Origin: Stutzerimonas stutzeri
GTDB lineage: Bacteria; Pseudomonadota; Gammaproteobacteria; Pseudomonadales; Pseudomonadaceae
Direction of reading: 5' to 3'
Assembly: GCF_000935215.1 (NCBI RefSeq)
Contig: NZ_JXXD01000113.1
Coordinates: forward strand, 1-43,736
DNA length: 43,736 bases
The notes below the pieces were generated by a model. It saw nothing but the letters and a program-made list of their open reading frames with translations. It searched no databases and was not told the DNA's origin. The position numbers were made by a program, and so were the translations under genes. The number at the start of each line of letters is the position of its first letter. Position 1 is the first letter of the stretch. Below are positions 25,405 to 34,712 of this stretch, piece by piece.

Positions 25405-26316
25405 TTACTGGTAGCCCAGCGAATGCAGCGCACGCTCATCGTCGGACCAGCCACCCTTCACCTTGACCCACAGGTGCAGCATGACCTTGGAATCGAACAG
25501 CACTTCCATATCCTTGCGCGCTTCCTGGCCGATACGTTTGATGCGCTCGCCCTTGTCGCCGATGATGATCTTCTTCTGCCCGTCACGCTCGACCAGAATC
25601 AGCGCATGGATGTGCAACACGCGGCCTTCCTGCTTGAAATCCTCGATCTCCACGGTGATCTGGTAAGGCACCTCGGCGCCAAGCTGTCGCATGATCTTCT
25701 CGCGCACCAGCTCGGCGGCGAGGAAACGACTGCTGCGATCGGTGATCTGGTCCTCCGGGAAGAAGTGCTCACTCTCGGGCAGACGATCGGCGACCAGTTT
25801 TTCCAGCGTTTCCAGGTTCTGTCCGTGCTGCGCCGAAATCGGCACGATCTCCGCGTTCGGCAGCTGCTCGACCAGCCAGCGCAGGTGCGGCAACAGCTCG
25901 GCCTTGTCCTCGACACGGTCGGTCTTGTTGACCGCAACGATCAACGGTCCGGTAACGTACTGCACACGCTCGAGCACGGCCTGGTCTTCGTCGGTCCAGC
26001 GGGTGCGGTCGACGACGAAGATCACCACGTCGACATCCTTCAATGCCGAGGCAGCAGTGCGGTTCATGTAGCGGTTGAGCGCCGTCTCGCCATTCTTGTG
26101 CAGCCCCGGCGTGTCCACATAGACGGCCTGAACGCTGCCCTCGGTCTTGATGCCGAGCATGTTATGCCGCGTCGTCTGCGGCTTGCGCGAGGTGATCGCC
26201 AGCTTCTGGCCAAGGATGTGGTTGAGCAGCGTCGACTTGCCGACGTTCGGCCGGCCGACGATCGCCACGTAACCGCAACGGCTGACGTCTTCGGATTGCA
26301 GCTGTTCGTCAGTCAT
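25405..26316 (-). CDS. era: GTPase Era
   Basis: Essential GTPase that binds the 3' end of 16S rRNA and assists 30S maturation. The 303 residues carry G1 GRPNVGKS at 21-28, the DTPG switch near 69, NKTD near 130, and a C-terminal KH domain ([19 protein letters not shown]). It overlaps the rnc stop by 8 nt, giving the classical rnc-era pair. Confidence 0.97.
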   Translation of the reverse strand: MTDEQLQSEDVSRCGYVAIVGRPNVGKSTLLNHILGQKLAITSRKPQTTRHNMLGIKTEGSVQAVYVDTPGLHKNGETALNRYMNRTAASALKDVDVVIFVVDRTRWTDEDQAVLERVQYVTGPLIVAVNKTDRVEDKAELLPHLRWLVEQLPNAEIVPISAQHGQNLETLEKLVADRLPESEHFFPEDQITDRSSRFLAAELVREKIMRQLGAEVPYQITVEIEDFKQEGRVLHIHALILVERDGQKKIIIGDKGERIKRIGQEARKDMEVLFDSKVMLHLWVKVKGGWSDDERALHSLGYQ

Positions 26317-26998
26317 GTCCGTTCTCCACGCCCAAGGCGATCAATGCGGCTGCCGCGGCAACCTGTTCGGCAATTCGGCGGCTAGCGCCCTGCCCGTGGG
26401 TTTTCTCGTTCAGCAAAGCGACCTGACATTCGACGAAGAAGGTGCGGCAATGCGGTTCGCCTTGAATATCCACCACCTCGTAACGCGGCAGTTCACAGGC
26501 ACGCGATTGCAGAAATTCCTGCAGCCGGGTCTTCGGGTCCTTGTTGGTATCGACCAGTGTCAGGCCTTGCAGCTCGTTAGCCAACCAGGCGACGACCCGC
26601 TCGCGAGCAACGTCCATGCCCGCGTCCAGATAAATGGCACCGATCAGCGCTTCGAGGGTGTCGGCCAGGATAGATTCGCGGCGGTAACCGCCGCTCTTGA
26701 GCTCACCGGAGCCCAGGCGCAAATATTCGCCGAGCTCGAATCCACGCGCCAGCACCGCCAGCGTCTCGCCCTTGACCAGACGCGCGCGCAGACGCGACAG
26801 CTGCCCCTCACGAGCTTGCGGAAAATGATTGAACAGCGCCTCACCGGCAACGAAATTGAGAATGGCGTCGCCGAGAAACTCCAGACGCTCGTTGTTGCGT
26901 CCGGCATAGCTACGATGGGTCAGGGCCAGGAGCATCAGCTCCTGATCCTTGAATTGATAACCGAGCCTGCGCTCGAGACGGGCTAACGAAGTGCTCAC
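26309..26998 (-). CDS. rnc: Ribonuclease III
   Basis: Double-strand-specific endoribonuclease for rRNA and mRNA processing. The 229 residues have the signature ERLEFLGDA (37-45, with catalytic acids E40 and D44), a second acidic motif near [11 protein letters not shown], and a C-terminal dsRNA-binding domain ([11 protein letters not shown] to AAAALI). The GTG start overlaps the DUF4845 stop by 4 nt (GTGA), coupling the two genes. Confidence 0.97.
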   Translation of the reverse strand: MSTSLARLERRLGYQFKDQELMLLALTHRSYAGRNNERLEFLGDAILNFVAGEALFNHFPQAREGQLSRLRARLVKGETLAVLARGFELGEYLRLGSGELKSGGYRRESILADTLEALIGAIYLDAGMDVARERVVAWLANELQGLTLVDTNKDPKTRLQEFLQSRACELPRYEVVDIQGEPHCRTFFVECQVALLNEKTHGQGASRRIAEQVAAAAALIALGVENGHD

Positions 26999-27372
26999 GG
27001 CATCCTTAGGCGATATTCTTTATCGAAGTTCGCCACCAGATCGAGATTGCGGATCAGCGGCTCGCGTTTTTCGTATTTCAGGTGCGCCCTGAATTCGTTG
27101 TTCTGGATCTCGACCTTCAGCGCTTCCTTCAGGTCGATGTTCTGGATGCCGTTTACCTGCATCCCCTTGCTGACATGACTATAGAACTCCCCGACGCTCT
27201 GAATCTCAAGCGCTTCGTCGGTTTCCACGGACTGGATGATCTTGTCCATGGACATGTAATCGAAGTAATGCGGGAACATTTTAAATCCCGTGCTGGCCAC
27301 AAACGCCACGATTGCCAGGACCATGATCCAACTCAGCATGGACAGCCCTTTTTGCGAACGCGCAAAACTCAT
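26995..27372 (-). CDS. DUF4845 membrane-anchored protein
   Basis: A 125-residue protein of unknown function between lepB and rnc, a conserved place in many gamma-proteobacteria. The N-terminus [19 protein letters not shown] looks like a type IV pilin-like helix: a glycine, then about 20 hydrophobic residues. The remainder is soluble and probably periplasmic. GAGG lies 6 nt before the ATG. Whether the pilin-like helix is processed cannot be told; the usual glutamate at position +5 after the cleavage glycine is absent. Confidence 0.85.
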   Translation of the reverse strand: MSFARSQKGLSMLSWIMVLAIVAFVASTGFKMFPHYFDYMSMDKIIQSVETDEALEIQSVGEFYSHVSKGMQVNGIQNIDLKEALKVEIQNNEFRAHLKYEKREPLIRNLDLVANFDKEYRLRMP

Positions 27373-27464
27373 GTCGACCTCTATGTCGTTACGATACCCA
27401 CCGATCGGGGCAGGACAAATATAGCGAGCCCGGTTCGCTCAGCGACGGCCGCAATTCACAGCTT

Positions 27465-28319
27465 TCAGTGAATCAGGCCCACGCGGGAGAAATTCGGCAG
27501 ATTGCTGAGCTTCGGATCAGGCCAGCTCATCCAGACGGCGAACGCCTTGCCGACGATGTTACGGTCCGGGACCATGCCAGCCAGCTCCGCGGGAATCGAC
27601 TCGTCCTGCCAATAGCGGCTGTCATTCGAGTTATCGCGATTATCGCCCATCATGAAATAGTGCTCAGCCGGCACGGTCCACTGGCGGCTCGGCTCGATGC
27701 GATAGCGGCCCATTTCCTTGCGAATCAGGTGCTCCATCTCGCCCAGCTTTTCCCGATACAGCACGGCGCTGCCCAAGCTGCCCGGCTCCTCGCCGACCAG
27801 TGTCTCGGCAACCGGCTGATCGTTGATGAACAGCCGACGATCGCTGCTGTAGCGCACGGTGTCGCCAGGCAGGCCGACGACCCGTTTGATGTAGTTGATG
27901 CTCGGTTGATTCGGATAGCGGAACACCATGACGTCGCCACGCTTCGGGTCGCTGACTTCGATCACCTTGGTATCCACTACCGGCAGGCGGATGCCATAGG
28001 CGAACTTGTTCACCAGAATGAAATCGCCAACTTCCAACGTGGGGATCATCGAGCCGGAGGGAATCTGGAACGGCTCGACCAGGAACGAGCGCAGCACCAG
28101 CACGATGGCCAGCACCGGGAAGAACGACTTGCCGTACTCGATCAGCACCGGCTCCTTGTTCAACGCCTCAAGGGTCGATGGATCGATTTCCCCGGTGCGC
28201 CCTTCGTAGTTGGCGATCGCAGCCCGGCGGCGGGGGGCGAAGAACAACAGGTCGCTCAGCGCCAACAGGCCGCAGACAGCCACGGCGATAACCAGCAACA
28301 ACGGGAAATTGATCGACAT
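27465..28319 (-). CDS. lepB: Signal peptidase I (LepB)
   Basis: Inner-membrane protease that removes signal peptides from exported proteins. It has 284 residues: two N-terminal membrane segments (about 4-26 and 66-80), catalytic S90 in PSGSM, general base K145 in YIKRVVGLPGD, and the box MGDNRDNSNDSRYW. It starts 1 bp after lepA ends, with GGTGG inside the lepA 3' end as the likely ribosome site. Confidence 0.97.
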   Translation of the reverse strand: MSINFPLLLVIAVAVCGLLALSDLLFFAPRRRAAIANYEGRTGEIDPSTLEALNKEPVLIEYGKSFFPVLAIVLVLRSFLVEPFQIPSGSMIPTLEVGDFILVNKFAYGIRLPVVDTKVIEVSDPKRGDVMVFRYPNQPSINYIKRVVGLPGDTVRYSSDRRLFINDQPVAETLVGEEPGSLGSAVLYREKLGEMEHLIRKEMGRYRIEPSRQWTVPAEHYFMMGDNRDNSNDSRYWQDESIPAELAGMVPDRNIVGKAFAVWMSWPDPKLSNLPNFSRVGLIH

Positions 28320-28320
28320 A

Positions 28321-30120
28321 TCAGCTGTCCACCTTCAGCACGGCGAGGAACGCCTCCTGCGGGATTTCGACGTTGCCTACCTGCTTCATGCGCTTCTTAC
28401 CGGCTTTCTGCTTTTCCAGCAGCTTGCGCTTACGGCTCACATCGCCGCCGTAGCATTTGGCCAGAACGTTCTTGCGCAACGCCTTGACCGTACTGCGGGC
28501 AACGATCTGGCCGCCGATGGCCGCCTGAATCGCCACATCGAACATCTGACGCGGGATAAGCTCCTTCATCTTCTCGACTAGGATGCGGCCCTTGTAGTGG
28601 GCATTGTCGCGGTGGACGATCAGTGCCAACGCGTCGACCTTGTCGCCGTTGATGAGGATGTCCAGGCGCGTCAGGTTGGCCGACTGGAAACATTCGAAGC
28701 TGTAGTCCAGCGAGGCGTAACCGCGGCTGCACGATTTCAAGCGATCGAAGAAGTCCAGCACCACCTCGCTCATCGGCAGGTCGTAACGCACCTGCACCTG
28801 ACTGCCGAGGAACTGCAGGTCGCGCTGCACGCCGCGCTTCTCGATACACAGCGTGATGACGTTGCCCAAGTGCTCCTGGGGCACAAGGATGTTGGCGCGC
28901 ACGATCGGCTCGCGCATGTCCTCGACGGAGGACATGTCGGGCAGCTTCGAAGGGCTGTCGACGTAGATGGTGTCGCCGTTCTTCAACAGCAACTCGTAAA
29001 CAACCGTCGGTGCGGTGGTGATCAGATCCAGGTCGTACTCGCGCTCGAGGCGTTCCTGAATGATCTCCATATGCAGCATGCCGAGGAAGCCGATACGGAA
29101 GCCGAAGCCCAACGCGTCGGAGCTTTCCGGTTCGTATTGCAACGCGGCATCGTTGAGGGTCAGCTTCTGCAGCGCTTCGCGAAAATCCTCGAAGTCGTCC
29201 GAACTGACCGGGAACAGACCAGCATAGACCTGCGGTTTGACGCGTTTGAAACCGGGCAGCATCTCCACGTCCGGCGTGCTCGACAGTGTCAGCGTGTCGC
29301 CCACCGGAGCGCCGAGAATGTCCTTGATGCCGGCGATGATGAAGCCCACCTCGCCAGCCTTGAGGTCTGCCGTGGCGGTGTGCTTGGGGTTGAACACGCC
29401 GACACTGTCCACCTGGTGGACCTTGCCGGTGGATTTCACCAGCACCTTGTCGCCCTTCTTGATACGACCGTGGCGAACCCGTACCAGCGATACGACGCCC
29501 AGATAGTTGTCGAACCATGAGTCGATGATCAACGCCTGCAACGGCGCCTCGACATCGCCGGTCGGCGGCGGGATCACCGCGACCAGGCGCTCGAGCACCT
29601 CGTCCACGCCCATGCCGCTCTTGGCGCTGCAGGCCACCGCGTCGGTCGCATCAATGCCGATGATGTGCTCGATCTCTTCCTTGACCTTGTCCGGATCGGC
29701 CTGTGGCAGGTCCATCTTGTTCAGCACCGGCATCACTTCCAGGCCCTGTTCGATCGCCGTGTAGCAGTTGGCTACCGATTGCGCCTCGACGCCCTGGCCA
29801 GCATCGACTACCAGCAGCGCACCCTCGCACGCGGCCAGCGAGCGACTGACTTCATAGGTGAAGTCGACGTGGCCGGGCGTATCGATGAAATTCAACTGGT
29901 AGGTCTTGCCGTCGCGCGCGGTGTAATAAAGCGTGACGCTGTGGGCTTTGATGGTGATGCCGCGCTCGCGCTCGAGATCCATCGAATCCAGCACCTGGGC
30001 TTCCATTTCACGCTCGGTCAGACCACCACACATCTGGATAAAACGGTCTGCCAGGGTCGACTTGCCGTGATCGATATGGGCGATGATGGAAAAATTGCGG
30101 ATATGACTCAGGTCACTCAC
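28321..30120 (-). CDS. lepA: Elongation factor 4 (LepA)
   Basis: Ribosome-associated GTPase (EF4). The length, 599 residues, equals the E. coli protein. The G domain has AHIDHGKST (14-22), DTPGHVDF and NKMD; domains II, III, V and the LepA-specific C-terminal domain ([37 protein letters not shown]) follow. The start is a GTG at 30120 with only weak upstream pairing. It heads the minus-strand unit that runs to pdxJ and follows mucD after 189 bp with a terminator. Confidence 0.97.
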   Translation of the reverse strand: MSDLSHIRNFSIIAHIDHGKSTLADRFIQMCGGLTEREMEAQVLDSMDLERERGITIKAHSVTLYYTARDGKTYQLNFIDTPGHVDFTYEVSRSLAACEGALLVVDAGQGVEAQSVANCYTAIEQGLEVMPVLNKMDLPQADPDKVKEEIEHIIGIDATDAVACSAKSGMGVDEVLERLVAVIPPPTGDVEAPLQALIIDSWFDNYLGVVSLVRVRHGRIKKGDKVLVKSTGKVHQVDSVGVFNPKHTATADLKAGEVGFIIAGIKDILGAPVGDTLTLSSTPDVEMLPGFKRVKPQVYAGLFPVSSDDFEDFREALQKLTLNDAALQYEPESSDALGFGFRIGFLGMLHMEIIQERLEREYDLDLITTAPTVVYELLLKNGDTIYVDSPSKLPDMSSVEDMREPIVRANILVPQEHLGNVITLCIEKRGVQRDLQFLGSQVQVRYDLPMSEVVLDFFDRLKSCSRGYASLDYSFECFQSANLTRLDILINGDKVDALALIVHRDNAHYKGRILVEKMKELIPRQMFDVAIQAAIGGQIVARSTVKALRKNVLAKCYGGDVSRKRKLLEKQKAGKKRMKQVGNVEIPQEAFLAVLKVDS

Positions 30121-30266
30121 AGCTCAACACTCGGAATAGTCGCGGGCCGATTGCCCGCCGAAAATAGCCGCGAAGTGTAACTGATCAACCCTTGCAGTGC
30201 CACGCACAAGCCATCCGCAGCTGATGAGCAACGCAACGGACGTACTGTTACGTCTTGAAAATGAAA

Positions 30267-30288
30267 AAGGGCGGTAATAACCGCCCTT
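30267..30288 (-). terminator. Rho-independent terminator after mucD
   Basis: On the minus strand AAGGGCGG-TTATTA-CCGCCCTT forms an 8-bp stem and is followed by TTTCATTTTC. It lies 22 bp beyond the mucD stop and separates the algU operon from lepA. Confidence 0.85.
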
Positions 30289-30309
30289 CCAGATTCACCA
30301 GCCAGCGTC

Positions 30310-31725
30310 TTATTCAGCGAGCTTGAAAGTAATGAAACTCGCACGCCCCTGGCGCAGAACTCGCATCGAAACAGATCGATTCTTCGGCAACTGCTCAGCC
30401 ACTCGAGCAAATGTTGCCGCCGAATTGATCGCCTGATTATTCAGATGGGTGATGACATCGCCCGGGCGCAGCCCAATCATCGCAGCCGGCCCGTTGAGAA
30501 TCTCAGTGATCACCACGCCGCCCGGTAAATCCAGGCTCTTCTTCTGCTCATCGGTCAGCTCAGTGACTTTTACACCCAGGCGGTTATCGCTGCGTTCCTG
30601 GCCGCCACCAGAGGCTGCCACGGATTCGCCCTCTTCCGGCATGGCGCCGATCTTGACGTCGAGCATCTTGCGATCACCGTCGCGAACCACTTCCATTCGT
30701 GCGGAGCTGCCAGGCTTGAGTGCTCCGACCAAATGAGGCAGATCAGCAGACATGACAATCGGCTTGTCGTTGAGGCTCAGAATCACATCACCGACACGCA
30801 GGCCACCGCGCGCTGCCGGACCGCCATCCATAACCTGAGCCACCAGGGCACCCGCTGGACGCTCAAGACCAAAAGACTCAGCCAGGTCCTTGTTGACTTC
30901 CTGGATGACCACGCCAAGCCAGCCCCGACTCACCTTGCCTTCGGTTCGCAGCTGATTGGCAACATCCATTGCCACATCGATCGGAATGGCGAAGGACAGC
31001 CCCATGAAGCCACCGGAGCGCGTGAATATCTGCGAGTTGATGCCAATCACCTCACCGTCGAGGTTAAACAGCGGACCACCGGAATTACCCGGGTTGATTG
31101 CCACGTCGGTCTGAATGAACGGCACGTAGCTCTCATTGGGCAAGCTGCGGCCAGTCGCACTGACAATGCCGGCGGTCACCGTATGATCGAAACCAAACGG
31201 CGAGCCAATGGCGAGCACCCACTCCCCTGCTTTCAGCTCATCAGAACGGCCAATCTTGACGGTCGGCAGTCCCTTGCCCTCGACCTTCAGCACCGCCACG
31301 TCGGAGCGCGGATCGGCACCGATAAGCTTGGCTTCCAGCTCGCTTCGATCCGGCAGACGAACGATGATTTCGTCGGCATCGGCAACCACGTGATTGTTGG
31401 TCAGGACATAACCGTCTTCGGAAATGATGAAACCCGAACCGAGCGACTGCGCTTCACGCTGCTGGCCGCGACCCGGGGCGCCCGGCATCTGTGGGATGCT
31501 GTGTTCGAAGAACTCGCGAAAAATCGGCGGCAGCCCTTCGAGTTCCGGCATCTGCGCAGTCGCACCGCGGCTCTGCACCTTCTGCTTGGTGCTGATATTG
31601 ACTACCGCTGGCGAGGCACTTTCGACCAGCGGCGTGAAATCAGGCAATTCCGCCTGGGCAACGACAGCGTGGCCCAGCAATGCCAGGCCCGCCACGAAGG
31701 CGAAGCAGCTGTTTCGATTGAACAT
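30310..31725 (-). CDS. mucD: Periplasmic serine protease MucD (DegP/HtrA)
   Basis: Periplasmic protease/chaperone that clears misfolded envelope proteins and dampens AlgU activation. From ATG 31725 it has 471 residues; a start at 31749 is in frame but leaves the signal peptide internal. Signal peptide is about 1-26 (VVAQA). Catalytic triad: H112 (NNHVV), D142 (RSDVAVL), S215 (GNSGGP). Two PDZ domains follow, each with a conserved R-x-G-D-V core (LRVGDVIL, LRPGDVIT). Last gene of algU-mucABCD; P. aeruginosa MucD is 474 residues (recalled). Confidence 0.96.
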   Translation of the reverse strand: MFNRNSCFAFVAGLALLGHAVVAQAELPDFTPLVESASPAVVNISTKQKVQSRGATAQMPELEGLPPIFREFFEHSIPQMPGAPGRGQQREAQSLGSGFIISEDGYVLTNNHVVADADEIIVRLPDRSELEAKLIGADPRSDVAVLKVEGKGLPTVKIGRSDELKAGEWVLAIGSPFGFDHTVTAGIVSATGRSLPNESYVPFIQTDVAINPGNSGGPLFNLDGEVIGINSQIFTRSGGFMGLSFAIPIDVAMDVANQLRTEGKVSRGWLGVVIQEVNKDLAESFGLERPAGALVAQVMDGGPAARGGLRVGDVILSLNDKPIVMSADLPHLVGALKPGSSARMEVVRDGDRKMLDVKIGAMPEEGESVAASGGGQERSDNRLGVKVTELTDEQKKSLDLPGGVVITEILNGPAAMIGLRPGDVITHLNNQAINSAATFARVAEQLPKNRSVSMRVLRQGRASFITFKLAE

Positions 31726-31760
31726 GACTACAAGTCTCCCCACTGACAAAACAAGGAAGC

Positions 31761-32213
31761 TCAGGGACTCGCAGGCCCCGCGAGCATGGCGCGCAAAACC
31801 ACCGGCTGCAGATTCGGGTCAGCTGCGCTACGGCGGCTTCGCATACGCACGAATAGCCAGGAAATGAAGAAGCCCCCGAGACCTGCCAGAATAACGATCG
31901 GCTCACGCGTCGACAGCTGAGCGGCCAGCGAAGCGGCCGCCATCAGCACGATAAGAGGGAGAAGATAGACAAGGACGGCACCACGCAGCAACACGTCCTC
32001 GCGGATGCCCACAACGACACCGTCACCGACCTGCAGGTGGAGATCGCAGAGCGCTCTGATGAGGCCGCGCTGTTCGCGAACACCGAGGGTATCCATCAAG
32101 CCTTGGCCACAGCCACTCTTCGCGGAACAGCCAGAGCAGGTAGTCTTGCGCCGAGTCTCGACCCATACAGCGCCGACATCCAGCGCGACTACCCGCCCAG
32201 GCTCTTCGATCAT
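31761..32213 (-). CDS. mucC: RseC/MucC-family protein
   Basis: Inner-membrane protein of 150 residues with two membrane segments (about 79-97 and 104-121). The N-terminal cytoplasmic part carries the cysteine cluster CSGCSAKSGCG (26-36), shared with RseC, where it may bind a metal or iron-sulfur centre. Its role in AlgU control is modest and unclear. The start overlaps the mucB stop by 4 nt (ATGA); mucD follows after 35 bp. Confidence 0.92.
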   Translation of the reverse strand: MIEEPGRVVALDVGAVWVETRRKTTCSGCSAKSGCGQGLMDTLGVREQRGLIRALCDLHLQVGDGVVVGIREDVLLRGAVLVYLLPLIVLMAAASLAAQLSTREPIVILAGLGGFFISWLFVRMRSRRSAADPNLQPVVLRAMLAGPASP

Positions 32214-33154
32214 CGTTGTGCCTGTTCCGAACTGGCTCGCATGGACAGGGCAACCCGCTCAGCCGTACCAAGTGGAATCTCGCCCACCACGGTCACCATG
32301 ACATCGCCATCCGCAGTACTGATGCGCTTAGAGACCGCGACGGTAGGCCCCATCTGGCTTCGCGCGTCCTCAACCAAGGCGCCGCGCAGCGGCTCCAGAA
32401 ACACGGAAAACTTCGCTAGACCATCACCGTAGGACAACCAGGAAACAGTTTCGGAAGAGGCGGGACTAGGTCGTTCGTTGGCATCCAGTAGCGTGAAGCC
32501 GGAAGGCAACCAGTCGGAGCGCCAGGGCGATGTAGGATTCGCCTCGCGCCGGTTCACGGTCACTGGATTGCAATCGGCGCCGGGCTTCAGTTGCTCGGCA
32601 GATACACTGCCAGCCGTGAACTGGGTGAATTGGAAACGCTCGAGCAGCTGCCCTTTCTCGTTCAGCATCAGCGACTTGAGGGGCAATGCGGTATCTTGGT
32701 CGAGATGCAGTTCGAAGCCGTAACGGTGCTGATCCTTCGGCACGACAGCCAGCGCCACGGCAGGGCGGCCAGCAACTCTTGAATCCCCGATCTCACGGAA
32801 TTCGTACCACTCGGAGAGTGCTTTCGGATCGAGACGCTGCCCGTGCCAGGCTTGCGCTTCACGCACTTGCGCCGCGAGGTCATCGGTAGCGCATTGCATC
32901 TGACCATTTACCAGCAGAACTTCAGCCGGAGCTCCGTCAAGCTGAAGCAATCGCTCCTGCACTTGACCTTCTTCGACCTGCTGCCACACGGCATGACTGG
33001 AAAAGCTACCATTGCGTTCGTAGACGAACGTACCGGTATAACTCTGTTTCTGCTCTGCCGCCGCAAGTCGCTCCATCCAGGACTCGGCATCAGCAGCAAG
33101 GGCCGGCATCGATAGCCAGCCCCCCATCACCACATACAGCGGTAATACGCGCAT
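32210..33154 (-). CDS. mucB: Periplasmic negative regulator MucB (RseB)
   Basis: Periplasmic protein that binds MucA and protects it from cleavage until lipid or LPS signals release it. The 314 residues start with a signal peptide (cleavage near ALAA, about residue 21), then the RseB N-terminal LolA-like domain (SYTGTFVYERNG) and a smaller C-terminal domain (SDWLPSGFTLLD). AGGGAG precedes the ATG; it lies 8 bp after mucA. Confidence 0.95.
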   Translation of the reverse strand: MRVLPLYVVMGGWLSMPALAADAESWMERLAAAEQKQSYTGTFVYERNGSFSSHAVWQQVEEGQVQERLLQLDGAPAEVLLVNGQMQCATDDLAAQVREAQAWHGQRLDPKALSEWYEFREIGDSRVAGRPAVALAVVPKDQHRYGFELHLDQDTALPLKSLMLNEKGQLLERFQFTQFTAGSVSAEQLKPGADCNPVTVNRREANPTSPWRSDWLPSGFTLLDANERPSPASSETVSWLSYGDGLAKFSVFLEPLRGALVEDARSQMGPTVAVSKRISTADGDVMVTVVGEIPLGTAERVALSMRASSEQAQR

Positions 33155-33162
33155 GTTTCTCC

Positions 33163-33750
33163 CTAACGTTCTTCCATGCTGGCCGCGCGAGCGTAAGGCA
33201 GCGCGCTCTCCGATCCATTACCAAAGGCAGCTTGCTGGGCATGCTGACGAACATATGAAGGCAGACGCTCTTCGTGCCAGCGCTCTACCGGAGCGCCATC
33301 TGCCGCTGCCTGTGCAGGCGCTTCGGTTTGCTCACTGTAACCAGCCAGAACCGCCGGCCCTTGACTGGTCTGCGGAACCGAAATACTTGGTTGCGGAGCC
33401 TGCTGCGCTAGCTGCGGACCAGCAACCTCATTCTGATTGTACAGACGTACACCGGCCAGAACAGCGACTGTAACCGAAGCAGCCACTGCCAGCCGGCCGA
33501 GGCCTTTCCATCCGTTACGTTGCGCCTTGACCGGCGCGGCTTCATCAGCCAACGCAGCCGATACCGCAGAAGCGATATCCAGGCGCGGCTCGATCAACTC
33601 CTTGTGCATGGCGGCACGGGCAAGTTGATAACGCGACCAGGTAGCACGTAGCTCCGGGTTGTCGCCTGCGAGCATGCGACGTAATTCCAACTCGTCCGCT
33701 TCGTTATCCATCACCGCGGACAGCGATTCATGCAGGGCTTCACGACTCAT
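33163..33750 (-). CDS. mucA: Anti-sigma factor MucA
   Basis: Inner-membrane anti-sigma factor that holds AlgU inactive. The 195 residues include a cytoplasmic RseA-like N-terminal domain (MSREALHESLSAVMDNEADE), one membrane segment at about 86-103 (RLAVAASVTVAVLAGVRL), and a periplasmic C-terminal part that binds MucB. The gene is intact, with no mucA22-type truncation, so a non-mucoid state is expected. The ATG at 33750 has GAGGA 7 nt upstream; the open frame to 33792 overlaps algU and is unlikely. It follows algU after 31 bp. Confidence 0.95.
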   Translation of the reverse strand: MSREALHESLSAVMDNEADELELRRMLAGDNPELRATWSRYQLARAAMHKELIEPRLDIASAVSAALADEAAPVKAQRNGWKGLGRLAVAASVTVAVLAGVRLYNQNEVAGPQLAQQAPQPSISVPQTSQGPAVLAGYSEQTEAPAQAAADGAPVERWHEERLPSYVRQHAQQAAFGNGSESALPYARAASMEER

Positions 33751-33781
33751 GGCGGTTCCTCTCTTGGCTGTCGCCGCTGTC

Positions 33782-34363
33782 TCAGGATTCATGCAACAAG
33801 GGTTGCAATGCTTTATCTATGGCTTCACGTGCCCGGAAGATCCGGGAACGCACTGTGCCCACCGGACACTGCATGACGCTCGCAATGTCTTCATAACTAA
33901 GACCATCAAATTCACGCAGTGTTAGAGCCGTACGCAAATCTTCTGGCAAAAGTTGAATGGTTCGATGAACGGTATCTTCAATCTCATCCCTGAGCAGCGA
34001 GCGTTCCGGTGACTCGATGTCCTTGAGAGCGTGATCGCCCTCATAAAACTCGGCGTCCTCGGAACTCACATCACTATCCGGCGGGCGTCTGCCGCGCGCC
34101 ACCAGATGATTCTTCGCCGTATTGATGGCGATGCGGTACAGCCAGGTGTAGAAAGCGCTGTCACCGCGAAAATTGGCGAGTGCGCGGTAGGCTTTGATAA
34201 AAGCCTCTTGGGCAACATCCTGAGCTTCATGAGAGTCATGCACGAACCGCACGATCAACCCAAGGATCTTGTGCTGGTATTTCATTACCAGCAGATCAAA
34301 CGCCCGCTTGTCACCACGCTGCACTCGTTCAACCAGCTGCTGGTCCTGCTCCTGAGTCAACAT
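33782..34363 (-). CDS. algU: Extracytoplasmic sigma factor AlgU (RpoE, sigma-22)
   Basis: ECF sigma factor for envelope stress, alginate and outer-membrane homeostasis genes. The 193 residues equal P. aeruginosa AlgU in length. Region 2 (KYQHKILGLIVRFVHDSHEAQDVAQEAF) and region 4 (LREFDGLSYEDIASVMQCPVGTVRSRIFRAREA) are intact. GAGGAGGAG lies before the ATG. First gene of algU-mucABCD, with AlgU-type promoter candidates upstream that would give autoregulation. Confidence 0.97.
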   Translation of the reverse strand: MLTQEQDQQLVERVQRGDKRAFDLLVMKYQHKILGLIVRFVHDSHEAQDVAQEAFIKAYRALANFRGDSAFYTWLYRIAINTAKNHLVARGRRPPDSDVSSEDAEFYEGDHALKDIESPERSLLRDEIEDTVHRTIQLLPEDLRTALTLREFDGLSYEDIASVMQCPVGTVRSRIFRAREAIDKALQPLLHES

Positions 34364-34422
34364 GAACGCTCCTCCTCGGTAGCGGAGTAGCGTCGCTCAC
34401 ACCAGCGAACCGACCTGCCAGA

Positions 34423-34449
34423 ATAGACCCGGGCTTTACGCAAAAGTTC
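34423..34449 (-). promoter_or_regulatory. AlgU-type promoter candidate, proximal to algU
   Basis: On the minus strand the exact -35 GAACTT (34444-34449) is followed after 16 bp by TCTAT (34423-34427), against consensus TCTGA. It lies about 60 bp before the algU start. Autoregulated AlgU promoters are known in P. aeruginosa. Confidence 0.5.
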
Positions 34450-34595
34450 TCCCCCCTCCTAGCAAGCTATCCTGCAATACCTGACGGCGATTGCACCACA
34501 GCGTTGCGCCATTGCTGACGACGCCGTCCTGGTGTCCATAGCAAACTCGCACCGCCCATTCACGATGGCCAGCTGGTTTGCATTCATAACTGCCT

Positions 34596-34624
34596 ATTGA
34601 GCCACTCCGCGAAGGAAAAGTTCC
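34596..34624 (-). promoter_or_regulatory. AlgU-type promoter candidate, distal to algU
   Basis: On the minus strand GGAACTT (34618-34624) is an exact -35, followed after 17 bp by TCAAT (34596-34600), a poor -10. It is about 235 bp from algU and is weaker than the proximal candidate. Confidence 0.3.
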
Positions 34625-34712
34625 CTTCGTTAGAAGACAAACACACAGTCGCCTATTTTGGCGCTACATCCCGTCTATATACTAGGGCTCGTTTTTCCCG
34701 CCGGAATTGGAC

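Larger units (their letters stand above)
34364..34712. other. Divergent algU-nadB intergenic region
   Basis: This 349-bp stretch without a gene holds the algU leader and at least two AlgU-like promoter candidates on the minus strand (34423-34449 and 34596-34624). On the plus strand a TATACT hexamer (34678-34683) lies about 30 bp before nadB as a possible -10, but no well-spaced -35 accompanies it. I saw no tRNA-like or strong hairpin structure. Confidence 0.5.

Noticed and set aside
30733..31746. 337-codon plus-strand frame opposite mucD
   Set aside because: Antisense shadow; mucD has signal peptide, catalytic triad and PDZ domains.
34658..34683. TTGGCG ... TATACT as a sigma-70 promoter for nadB
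   Set aside because: The spacer is only 14 bp, too short for a normal sigma-70 promoter; mentioned only as a possible -10.
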